DNA of 15,908 bases from Firmicutes bacterium UBA5388 (GTDB lineage Bacteria > Bacillota > UBA4882 > UBA10575), in NCBI GenBank assembly GCA_002409975.1, contig DHOO01000046.1, positions 1-15,908 of the forward strand, given 5' to 3'. A model generated the notes under the pieces. That model ran no database searches. It had not been told where the DNA came from and worked only from the letters and a program-made list of their open reading frames with translations. Shown one piece after another: positions 1-6,853 of the stretch (position 1 is its first letter; the number at the start of each line of letters is the position of its first letter). Both the position numbers and the translations under genes were made by a program.

Positions 1-492
1 AAATGAAAGTTTTACTGGAGCGGAGCTTCCAGGTACGCCAGCAATAGAAAAATCCCCTTCATATGTAAGATGTTTATTGGGAGTCTGAACATAGGAGTAG
101 ATTAATTTATTTGTATTGGTGTTAAAGATTTTGACCACTGTTTCGGGGTGCGACACCGTAACTAAACCCATTTCAATGGCATAGGGACCAACAGCGGAAG
201 AAATATTCCCACAGTTCCCTTTGTAATCGACCACTGGTTTGTCGATGGCAACCTGCGCAAAAGTATAATTGACATCAACATCCTCCCTGTTGGATGGGGA
301 AATAATCGCCACTTTGCTTGTTGTTGACGTGGCGCCTCCCAAACCGTCAATCTGTCTTAGATCAGGACTTCCCATAATTTTAAGCAGAAAACGATCGCGC
401 TCCGGTCCCGGCGGGGGAATATTTTCCTCCTGGAAAAATATGCCCTTGCTTGTGCCTCCTCGAAAAATTACGCACGGCGCCTTTTTGAGCAT
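1..492 (-). CDS. PrpF-family isomerase, N-terminal part (runs off window)
   Basis: The first 164 codons of a PrpF-family protein, with the 3' end lying beyond base 1. PrpF proteins have a diaminopimelate-epimerase-like fold and isomerise the double bond of tricarboxylates such as 2-methylaconitate or 4-oxalomesaconate, in the cytoplasm. Seen in the sequence: the family signature FRGGTSKG at residues 10-17, the GGATSTTSK segment ending at Lys60, and KGNCGN around Cys94. Lys60 and Cys94 match in position the conserved Lys and Cys of the family active site. The ATG at 492-490 follows a strong GGAGG-type ribosome binding site. It lies 55 bp downstream of the aconitase-family hydratase on the same strand, so the two are almost certainly co-transcribed and act on consecutive or coupled steps. 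Family members are usually 350-400 residues, so more than half is missing here. The exact substrate cannot be told from sequence. Confidence 0.9.
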   Translation of the reverse strand, partial: MLKKAPCVIFRGGTSKGIFFQEENIPPPGPERDRFLLKIMGSPDLRQIDGLGGATSTTSKVAIISPSNREDVDVNYTFAQVAIDKPVVDYKGNCGNISSAVGPYAIEMGLVTVSHPETVVKIFNTNTNKLIYSYVQTPNKHLTYEGDFSIAGVPGSSAPVKLSF

Positions 493-547
493 GACCTCCC
501 CTCCTTTCTCTTTATTTTATATCGCGACATTACCCTACAGTTCTTCT

Positions 548-2911
548 TTATGCGCGCTCTGAAGCATAAAAATTGATAAGACTTCCCTGAAGGATAATTT
601 TCGCTTCTTCTTGTGACAGATCGTTTAACTGCAGTTCTATCTCCTCGATTGCTTGGCCGTCGATCAGCTTGGCCGTTACCTGAGAAGAACTGTTTTCGAT
701 CTGTTCCCGGATATTAGGAATAAAGATATAATCATCCGGCACTAACAATTCCTGAATTTCGGCCTCCGCGGTAAAAGGGAGAATTCCCCAATTAACCAGG
801 TTACTGCGGTAACGTTTAGTTGCATATTCCACCGCAATGTTGGCAAGGCCCCCCAATACTCTCTGGCATGAAACCGCCTGTTCACGGGCTGAGCCGTCAC
901 CGGGTTTCACCGCATAGATAACACTGCCAAAGCCGGTTGTTTCCAGAAACTCTTCCAGGCTACCATAGTGGTAACCACTATTCTCCATGAGCTTTATAGC
1001 CTCTTGCTTTAACCGGGGAGAGACTGTTTCCGGGTTTTTCCCATTTAAATATTCCTGCCTGTTTTTTTCTAGAATCTGTATCTCTTTGGCCCGCCTCACA
1101 TAAGCGGGATCTCTTCGGGACAAAGTCAGCTCGGCCATCCGTAGCGGATTGGAACGTAAAGAAGCGTTTTCCCCTGAGGGGATAAGCTCATCAGTGGTCG
1201 TAACCGGGTCTAAAATAACGGAAGCAATTTTTAAGACAATATGCTTTGTTAAAGGAATCATCTCCGGCCAATCAGTGATATTAGGACCGTATTTTAGTTC
1301 TGTGTCTTGCTCTGGAGCAGAATAACCGTTGTAGACAGTCTTTTTGTAAATATCTCCGTTAAAATTATACTTTAAGGGCCACTCTGGAAGATCAATCTCC
1401 GTCGCGGGAGTCAGATAACCTCCGTTAATCGCGGTAGCGGCAATCGAACGCGCATCCATGAGGGCGACGGAGGCAATCTGACCTTCACCCGGCTTGGACC
1501 CTTCCCGGTTAGGAAAGTTTCTGGTGGTATGACGTATGCTGAGCGCATTATTAGCAGGTGTATCACCCGCACCGAAACACGGTCCGCAAAATGCCGTTTT
1601 TATTATTGCCCCTGCCTGCATTAACTTTACAGCCGCGCCGTTATTAATAAGTTCATAATAAACAGGTTGACTGGACGGATAGACACTTAAGGTGAAATAG
1701 TCCTTCGCAACAGTCTCTCCCTCCAAAAGCGCCGCCATGGCGCAGAGGTTCTCAAAGGAGCCTCCGGCGCATCCGGCCACCGTCGCCTGCTCGACTTTGA
1801 GCCGACCGTTAATAATTTTATCCCTAAGACGGAATTTGATTTTTGAGTTATCAATCTGCCGCTGACATTCTTCCTCAACAACCGCCAAGATATCTACTGG
1901 ATTTCGATTAAGTTCTTTGATTGTATATACATTGCTGGGATGAAAAGGAAGAGCGATCATCGCTTCAATTTTATCCAGATCCACCGTGACCATTCCATCA
2001 TAATAAGCTATTGACCCCGGCTTCAGCTCCTTATAAGCTTCAGGCCGACCGTGAACAGTATAATAATCCTTAACCTGTTCGTCGGTGAGCCAGATCGAGC
2101 TGAGGCAGGCGGTTTCTGTGGTCATGACGTCGATCCCGTTTCTAAAGTCGATCGAAAGCTTGGAAACCCCCGGTCCAACAAATTCCAATACTTTGTTTTT
2201 CACAAACCCGTTTTTAAACACCGCGCCAATAATACTAAGCGCGACATCATGAGGACCAATCCCCTTTTGGGGAGAACCAGAAAGATATACTCCGATTACC
2301 TCTGGCGCCGGAAGATCGTACGTATTGCCAAGGAGTTGCTTAACAAGTTCAGGACCACCTTCACCCACACCCATGGCGCCAAGAGCACCGTAGCGGGTAT
2401 GACTGTCCGAGCCTAGAATCATCCTCCCGCACCTGCTCATCATTTCTCTGATGTATTGGTGGATAACCGCCTGGTGCGCGGGGACATAGATCCCCCCGTA
2501 CTTTTTAGCCGCTGATAGGCCAAACAGATGGTCATCGGCATTGATTGTGCCACCAACCGCGCACAGGCTATTATGACAGTTGGTGAGCACATAAGGAACA
2601 GGAAACTCTTCCAGTCCGCCGGCCTTGGCGGTTTGGATAATTCCGACGTAGGTAAGGTCATGAGAGACTAAGGAATCAAATTTCAACCTAAGCCGCTCTG
2701 CGCTACCAGCCACATTATGCTCTGTTAGAATTCTGTAACAGATCGTGTTTTTTCGCGCCCTGTCCGGAGTGGGCGCCTCGCTTACAGACATGGGAGGCTC
2801 ACCCGCGGCTTTTAATTTGCGATTAAATTCATCTACAGTCCGATGGTCATTGTTTTCGACTATGACCTGATTATTATAAAGATAGACCCCGCCTTTGATG
2901 ATTCTTACCAT
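548..2911 (-). CDS. Aconitase-family hydratase (YbhJ-like)
   Basis: A complete 787-residue [4Fe-4S] hydro-lyase of the aconitase superfamily, expected to dehydrate and rehydrate a tricarboxylic acid in the cytoplasm. Visible family landmarks are GSDSHT at 167-172, the three presumed cluster cysteines (Cys381 in VAGCAGGSFEN; Cys442 and Cys445 in CGPC), the basic stretch RNFPNREGSKPGEG at 464-477, and the C-terminal swivel-domain segment with NWGILPF at 707-713. Length and a non-standard N-terminus fit the YbhJ-type hydratases better than AcnA, AcnB or LeuC. The ATG follows AGGAGGTG at 8 nt spacing. A PrpF-family gene follows directly; E. coli ybhJ likewise sits near the PrpF-like ybhH, and AcnD/PrpF cooperate in the methylcitrate route. 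I infer a joint role on a substituted aconitate, but the substrate is unknown. Assignment to the superfamily is secure; the subfamily is less so. Confidence 0.9.
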   Translation of the reverse strand: MVRIIKGGVYLYNNQVIVENNDHRTVDEFNRKLKAAGEPPMSVSEAPTPDRARKNTICYRILTEHNVAGSAERLRLKFDSLVSHDLTYVGIIQTAKAGGLEEFPVPYVLTNCHNSLCAVGGTINADDHLFGLSAAKKYGGIYVPAHQAVIHQYIREMMSRCGRMILGSDSHTRYGALGAMGVGEGGPELVKQLLGNTYDLPAPEVIGVYLSGSPQKGIGPHDVALSIIGAVFKNGFVKNKVLEFVGPGVSKLSIDFRNGIDVMTTETACLSSIWLTDEQVKDYYTVHGRPEAYKELKPGSIAYYDGMVTVDLDKIEAMIALPFHPSNVYTIKELNRNPVDILAVVEEECQRQIDNSKIKFRLRDKIINGRLKVEQATVAGCAGGSFENLCAMAALLEGETVAKDYFTLSVYPSSQPVYYELINNGAAVKLMQAGAIIKTAFCGPCFGAGDTPANNALSIRHTTRNFPNREGSKPGEGQIASVALMDARSIAATAINGGYLTPATEIDLPEWPLKYNFNGDIYKKTVYNGYSAPEQDTELKYGPNITDWPEMIPLTKHIVLKIASVILDPVTTTDELIPSGENASLRSNPLRMAELTLSRRDPAYVRRAKEIQILEKNRQEYLNGKNPETVSPRLKQEAIKLMENSGYHYGSLEEFLETTGFGSVIYAVKPGDGSAREQAVSCQRVLGGLANIAVEYATKRYRSNLVNWGILPFTAEAEIQELLVPDDYIFIPNIREQIENSSSQVTAKLIDGQAIEEIELQLNDLSQEEAKIILQGSLINFYASERA

Positions 2912-3103
2912 TAATACACACCTCCTATTACCCTTTTACCTGGCTTTTTCTATTGATATCCTTACCGTCGTTTCTGATCTGATGACAGCGCTCTCCTGGA
3001 TTGTGTTGTTAGATTAATGAAAAACTTCAATGTTATTACAGTAGACGGCCACGCCTATTCCTTCCAAGCCCTCGGGCCTCAGTTTGCCGCCGTGTTTTGC
3101 CTT
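2912..3103 (-). other. Kinase-hydratase spacer with in-frame extension
   Basis: A 192-bp gap between the kinase stop and the hydratase start. The hydratase ribosome binding site (AGGAGGTG) lies at its downstream edge. No clear hairpin terminator or consensus promoter is visible. The kinase reading frame continues past its TAA for 28 codons to a second TAA at 3016-3014, encoding a residue mix that looks protein-like. This could be chance or the remnant of a longer C-terminus. Confidence 0.4.
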
Positions 3104-5362
3104 TTATGGTGTTCCCCAGAAAAGCGTTTGTATTTTTACATCTAGATCAAAACAAGAAAGCGGTTTTGTCAGAAACCCATCAATACGGTGTTTCCCTACA
3201 ATTTCTCTGCCATTCTTCTCCATAAAACCAGTAATTAAAATTATTTTTACGTTTTCCCGCACATTTTTTACGATTTCCGCCAGTTCTAATCCGTTTATTT
3301 TGGGCATGACATAGTCCGTAATAATCACATCATATTTATCAGGATTTACTTTGAATTTAGAAATGGCGCTGATCGGGTCAGTTTCGCCACACACCATATA
3401 TCCCATTTGGGTCAGGCCTTTTTTGAAAACCTTAACCGTATCCGCCTCATCGTCCACAAACAGCACGTGGAGATTGTCCCGGCGTTTAATACAGCTTACG
3501 TCAAACTGTTCCTCCGGCGCCTCTTGGCCCATCCACGGAAGATAAACACTAAAGACGCTGCCCTTTCCCTGTTCGCTGTGGACAAATACTTCTCCCTTAT
3601 GCTCCACCGCAATACTCTGCACCAACCACAATCCCAGTCCGGTCCCCTCACCGACCTCTTTGGTGGTGAAAAAGGGGTCAAAAATTCTTTCTCTGGTCTC
3701 TTCATCCATCCCACAGCCTGTGTCCGTCACCCTAAGCATAATGTAGATTTCCTGGTCAAAATCCCATTCTAGGGACTCGTTAAGATCTTCTTTTTTCACC
3801 TTTTCAAGCTCAATCATAAGTGTGCCTTTGGTTCCCTTCATCGCCTGATAGGCATTTGTGCACAGATTGACGATAATTTGATTAATCATTGTCGCGTTTG
3901 CATATATATATCCGCAATCCGAATTGATTTTTTCGACGAATTCGATCGACGGTGGCAAAATTTTTTTCATCATCGCAACTGATTCTTTTATATGGGAGCT
4001 GATATGGAGCGGTTTAAACACATGGAAACCCGGATCGAGCCGACCGTATCCTAATATTTGTTTGACAAGTTCTTCCGCTTTTCTGGCGATTCTATAAATC
4101 TCCCCAATGTCTTCAGCAAGATCACTGTCTTGCGGCGTATTTTTCAATAGGATTTCACAATAACCGATAATCGGCGTCAGTAAATTGTTAAACTCATGAG
4201 CGATGCCGCCCGTCAAGGTTCCTATTGTCTGCAGTCTTTGATAATGCTTTGCCTTTCGTTCACTTTTTTGCAGTTCCTCGGAGGTTTTTTGCAATTCCTT
4301 CAGATATTTCGTTTCAATTTCCAGAGTTTCGGTATTTTTTATAAGACGCATAATAACATAGATAGAACTACTGAGAATTACAAATATTAAAAAGCTAAAC
4401 AGCAATATATTGTTCAGGTTGTTTTTAACGGGGGTCTGTACTTCCTTAAAGTCCATTTGAACGCTAATTACCCAGAAATCCTTCCCTATCCTAATCGGAG
4501 TAAAGGCGCTGATCTTTTTAACCTTCTGGATGTCCCTCTCCGTCCACCAGTACGAATAGTACACCGCCGTTCCCGGTTCTCCCGTCATCTGTCGCCCAAC
4601 TAGATTTTCAAGATCCCGGTAATACAAGTCAGGATATTTTTCCTGTCGGCCTTTGATGACATCGAGACCGACCTGTTCTTTTGCCCGGTACATAATGATC
4701 CGCCTGCAACTGTCCTTCACTAATATATAGCCTCGCTCCCCTACTTTGGTCGGAGCAATAAAGTCATCATAGATCTTATTCAAATTGATGGTACAAAGAA
4801 TGAACCTTTGCCCTTGATCCGCCGTAAATACCGGTTTAATCAAACTCAAAAGAAAATACTTGCCGCTTCCTATAAAGACAGGTCCCGGAGCTGCTTGCCC
4901 CTGTTCGACAATTGAGCTTATCAACGGTCCTTTGAGCGCTGTTATTTCCGATGGCAGATAGTAATCATCCTCAATTCCTTTTCTATAGACAATCCGGTCT
5001 CCGCCGCTCACGATGTAAACCGAATCCATATAATCGCTCTGTGCAGCGTAGAACTTATCAACCGCTTCGGCAAGCATGTCCTTTGGGTTCTTTGCTTTAT
5101 CGACCTGGTCCGCGATGGCGTCAAAATACATGTCAGTAATTTGGAGCTTTTCCTCAACAAAATGCTCCAGGTTTCTGGCGATCGTTTCCGCGATTGATAA
5201 TAAGTGTTGCTTCTGTTGTTGAACTACGATATCTTTGTGTCGGCTATAAGCGTAAAAGATGAAAATAATCATCAATACTATAAGCGCTGTTACAAGCAAG
5301 ATTATTAAAACCGGTTTCCTTTTGAAGAGAAATTCAAGGACATTTGTTTTGTTCTTAGCCAT
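3104..5362 (-). CDS. Hybrid sensor histidine kinase with extracytoplasmic sensor and C-terminal receiver
   Basis: A 752-residue membrane sensor kinase. The order is a transmembrane helix at about 18-38, an extracytoplasmic region at about 40-312 that looks like a double-Cache sensor, a second helix at about 317-340, a coiled-coil linker at about 345-377, then the catalytic core and a receiver. Core motifs are His389 in GGIAHEFNN, N-box Asn499 and Asn503, DTGCGMD at 547-553, FDPFFTTK at 561-568 and GEGTGLGL at 571-578. The receiver has acidic residues Asp637 and Asp638, phospho-acceptor Asp683, Thr711 and Lys733, all intact. No HPt domain is present, so the receiver may modulate the kinase or feed an external phosphotransfer protein. 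The gene lies 192 bp upstream of the hydratase on the same strand and is divergent from an OmpR-type regulator. I infer that it senses a carboxylate and controls the hydratase/PrpF genes; the ligand is not shown. Confidence 0.92.
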   Translation of the reverse strand: MAKNKTNVLEFLFKRKPVLIILLVTALIVLMIIFIFYAYSRHKDIVVQQQKQHLLSIAETIARNLEHFVEEKLQITDMYFDAIADQVDKAKNPKDMLAEAVDKFYAAQSDYMDSVYIVSGGDRIVYRKGIEDDYYLPSEITALKGPLISSIVEQGQAAPGPVFIGSGKYFLLSLIKPVFTADQGQRFILCTINLNKIYDDFIAPTKVGERGYILVKDSCRRIIMYRAKEQVGLDVIKGRQEKYPDLYYRDLENLVGRQMTGEPGTAVYYSYWWTERDIQKVKKISAFTPIRIGKDFWVISVQMDFKEVQTPVKNNLNNILLFSFLIFVILSSSIYVIMRLIKNTETLEIETKYLKELQKTSEELQKSERKAKHYQRLQTIGTLTGGIAHEFNNLLTPIIGYCEILLKNTPQDSDLAEDIGEIYRIARKAEELVKQILGYGRLDPGFHVFKPLHISSHIKESVAMMKKILPPSIEFVEKINSDCGYIYANATMINQIIVNLCTNAYQAMKGTKGTLMIELEKVKKEDLNESLEWDFDQEIYIMLRVTDTGCGMDEETRERIFDPFFTTKEVGEGTGLGLWLVQSIAVEHKGEVFVHSEQGKGSVFSVYLPWMGQEAPEEQFDVSCIKRRDNLHVLFVDDEADTVKVFKKGLTQMGYMVCGETDPISAISKFKVNPDKYDVIITDYVMPKINGLELAEIVKNVRENVKIILITGFMEKNGREIVGKHRIDGFLTKPLSCFDLDVKIQTLFWGTP

Positions 5363-5454
5363 TAAATCACCATCATTTAAATCATGTAAGATGCTCTACC
5401 ATTAAAAACTAAGGTTCTACCACTTTAGATTTTAACTTGTTACTATTTAATTAT

Positions 5455-5658
5455 CTCAGGTATCAGGGAATTGTCTAAGATTAGACAATTCCTAGTGGGC
5501 ATATCAATATATTGTGGTTGAATCTTAAAGAATTGAATTATGCAAATTCCCTAATTTACAATTTACCATTGAAATATTAACATATGCTTTGCGGATTATT
5601 AAAATACATTAATATTCGGACCTTTTACCACATAATGTAACACCCCCTGATACCAGAG
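5455..5658. repeat. Long-range inverted repeat CTCWGGTATCAGGG
   Basis: The 14-mer at 5455-5468 and the reverse complement of 5645-5658 agree at 13 of 14 positions (CTCAGGTATCAGGG against CTCTGGTATCAGGG). The right copy lies about 20 bp upstream of the -35 element of the response-regulator promoter and the left copy abuts the 26-bp palindrome. This arrangement would suit a looping regulator or two separate operators. It could also be chance. Confidence 0.4.
5467..5492. promoter_or_regulatory. Perfect palindrome, probable operator
   Basis: Two perfectly complementary 12-bp arms (5467-5478 and 5481-5492, reading GGAATTGTCTAA and its complement) are separated by only two bases. The near-absent loop and the A/T-rich sequence with no T tract argue for a dimeric-protein operator rather than a transcription terminator. 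It sits between two divergent signalling genes. The regulator that would bind is unknown; the neighbouring OmpR-type protein is an obvious candidate, though such proteins usually prefer direct repeats. Confidence 0.6.
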
Positions 5659-5677
5659 TTGCTTTTCTTCTTCTTTA

Positions 5678-5706
5678 TTGGCTACACTATTGTAATATGA
5701 TATAAT
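5678..5706 (+). promoter_or_regulatory. Sigma-A-type promoter of the response regulator
   Basis: A -35 hexamer TTGGCT at 5678-5683 and a perfect -10 hexamer TATAAT at 5701-5706 are separated by 17 bp. TG at 5698-5699 gives an extended -10. Transcription would start near 5713. This leaves a leader of about 130 nt before the ATG at 5844, or about 20 nt before the upstream TTG at 5733. Confidence 0.65.
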
Positions 5707-5843
5707 AAATATACTCTTAAGTTTGGTGATTTTTGACAAAATTTGGTCCCTTGTCAGTTAAGCTAAAAGACGATTGCTATCCAGTGGGCCAGCTATCTCT
5801 TGATTCGGGGGAAATAAAAGCCGAAAGGACTAGAACTGAGCAG

Positions 5844-6551
5844 ATGGCCAAAGAAAGAATATTAGTGGTTGACGATGACGCGGACATCAGAAGGTTAATT
5901 AAGAAAGCTTTACAAGCCGAAAATATGACAGTAGACCTCGCCTGCGGTGGAAATGAAGCCCTTGAAATTATTAAATCATCCGACGACTTTGACCTGATTA
6001 TTCTCGATGTGGTCATGAATGACCTTGATGGCTTTGAGCTTGTAAAGCTTCTACGAAATTCGGGAGTTGAGATCCCGATCTTCCTTTTAAGCGGGAGGAC
6101 TGAAGACTATCATAAAATATTGGGGTTGGGTCTGGGAGCTGATGACTATATTACTAAACCTTTTAGTCCGGCCGTGTTGTGCGCTAAAATAAAGGCCCAC
6201 ATCAGACGAAGCAAGGTCAAGTTCGCCGGTAAAAGCGATATTATTAAAGCGGGCCCATTCAAATTTGATTGCAATACTTATAAAGTATATAATAACGGCG
6301 TTGAAATCCTTCTTTCCCCTAAAGAAACCATGCTCATGAAGTTTTTTATAACAAATCCCAACCAGGTGTTTACTAAAGAACAATTGTATCAGAACGTTTG
6401 GGGCGATATTATTATTGATGATAAAACGATAACGGTCTATATCTGGCACTTGCGGAACAAACTCGAGGTTGACCCCAAAAATCCTCAATATCTTAAAACG
6501 GTTTGGGGGATAGGGTATAATTTTTCCACAGATAAATGCCTTGACAGTTAA
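5844..6551 (+). CDS. OmpR/PhoB-type response regulator
   Basis: A 235-residue two-domain transcription regulator. The receiver spans about 4-120, with Asp10 and Asp11 in the acidic pocket, phospho-acceptor Asp55 (LDVVMND), Ser83 and Lys105 (ITKPF). The C-terminal winged-helix DNA-binding domain spans about 133-232 and ends in the typical VWGIGYNF. I chose the ATG at 5844 because it gives the usual family length and starts just before the receiver. An in-frame TTG at 5733 would add 37 residues with no domain character, although the strong promoter just upstream leaves that start possible; neither has an ideal ribosome binding site. It is divergent from the hybrid kinase, so it is its most likely partner by position. 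Its targets may include the palindrome and repeats in the shared intergenic region; that is inference. Confidence 0.92.
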   Translation: MAKERILVVDDDADIRRLIKKALQAENMTVDLACGGNEALEIIKSSDDFDLIILDVVMNDLDGFELVKLLRNSGVEIPIFLLSGRTEDYHKILGLGLGADDYITKPFSPAVLCAKIKAHIRRSKVKFAGKSDIIKAGPFKFDCNTYKVYNNGVEILLSPKETMLMKFFITNPNQVFTKEQLYQNVWGDIIIDDKTITVYIWHLRNKLEVDPKNPQYLKTVWGIGYNFSTDKCLDS

Positions 6552-6653
6552 AGAGGAGGATTTAAAGTTAGTGTTTACCTCATTATTACGAAAAATAATA
6601 GTAACTGAGGTTCATCTTGAGTCGGAGACAAGATCCGCGCAAAGGAGCCTATC

Positions 6654-6697
6654 AAGCAAATAAACCTCTGTAAATTAGTTCAGAGGTTTATTTGCTT
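6654..6697. terminator. Long hairpin, probable bidirectional terminator
   Basis: Perfect 17-bp arms (6654-6670 and 6681-6697) surround a 10-nt loop. It lies between two converging genes, where a two-way terminator is expected. There is no run of T after either arm, though the descending arm is itself T-rich (GGTTTATTTGCTT). The stem is longer than most intrinsic terminators, so a mobile-repeat origin is also possible. Confidence 0.55.
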
Positions 6698-6737
6698 AGA
6701 AAATGTCTTTAAAGACTTATCGAGAGTCCGACTTTAA

Positions 6738-6790
6738 ATTTCATCATTCTATGGGTACGGGCGTAGCCAGCGTGAGCGACTACTTGATTT
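6738..6790 (+). repeat. Dispersed intergenic repeat, copy 1
   Basis: A core of 24 identical bases (6763-6786) recurs on the opposite strand at 15781-15804. The similarity extends through the T-rich left flank with a few mismatches and small gaps. The core includes TAGCCAGCGTGAGCGACTAC. Both copies lie in gene-free DNA between or after genes, as expected of a REP-like or miniature mobile repeat. Confidence 0.65.
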
Positions 6791-6853
6791 TAGTGTTGCA
6801 TAGTCTCTCAATTCTCACTCCCGCGTGTGGATTGATTAGTTATTAGAGACCTT

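Larger units (their letters stand above)
5363..5843. promoter_or_regulatory. Divergent regulatory region between kinase and response regulator
   Basis: No gene of its own is seen. Going left to right it contains two direct TCTACCA heptamers 21 bp apart (5395-5401 and 5416-5422), just upstream of the kinase; a perfect 12-bp-arm palindrome at 5467-5492; a block at about 5467-5556 that recurs near 9253-9336; the right half of a long-range inverted repeat at 5645-5658; and a good plus-strand promoter at 5678-5706. The layout suggests shared control of the divergent kinase and regulator genes, but no binding protein can be assigned from sequence alone. Confidence 0.6.
6552..6853. other. Convergent intergenic region with hairpins
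   Basis: No gene is seen between the convergent response regulator and transketolase-subunit genes. It contains a small hairpin (ATCTTG and CAAGAT at 6614-6634), a very stable hairpin at 6654-6697, a 12-bp palindrome GTCTTTAAAGAC at 6705-6716, and one copy of a dispersed repeat at about 6738-6790. AGTCGGA at 6620-6626 and its complement TCCGACT at 6727-6733 bracket the large hairpin. Confidence 0.6.

Noticed and set aside
269..562. Plus-strand 97-codon frame over the PrpF start
   Set aside because: Antisense to a clearly conserved gene; no ribosome binding site or recognisable family.
2051..2416. Plus-strand 121-codon frame inside the hydratase
   Set aside because: Shadow of the hydratase coding sequence on the other strand.
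3407..3772. Plus-strand 121-codon frame inside the hybrid kinase
   Set aside because: Antisense to the ATPase/receiver region; composition reflects the kinase codons.
6087..6488. Minus-strand 133-codon frame inside the response regulator
   Set aside because: Shadow of the conserved winged-helix and receiver coding region.
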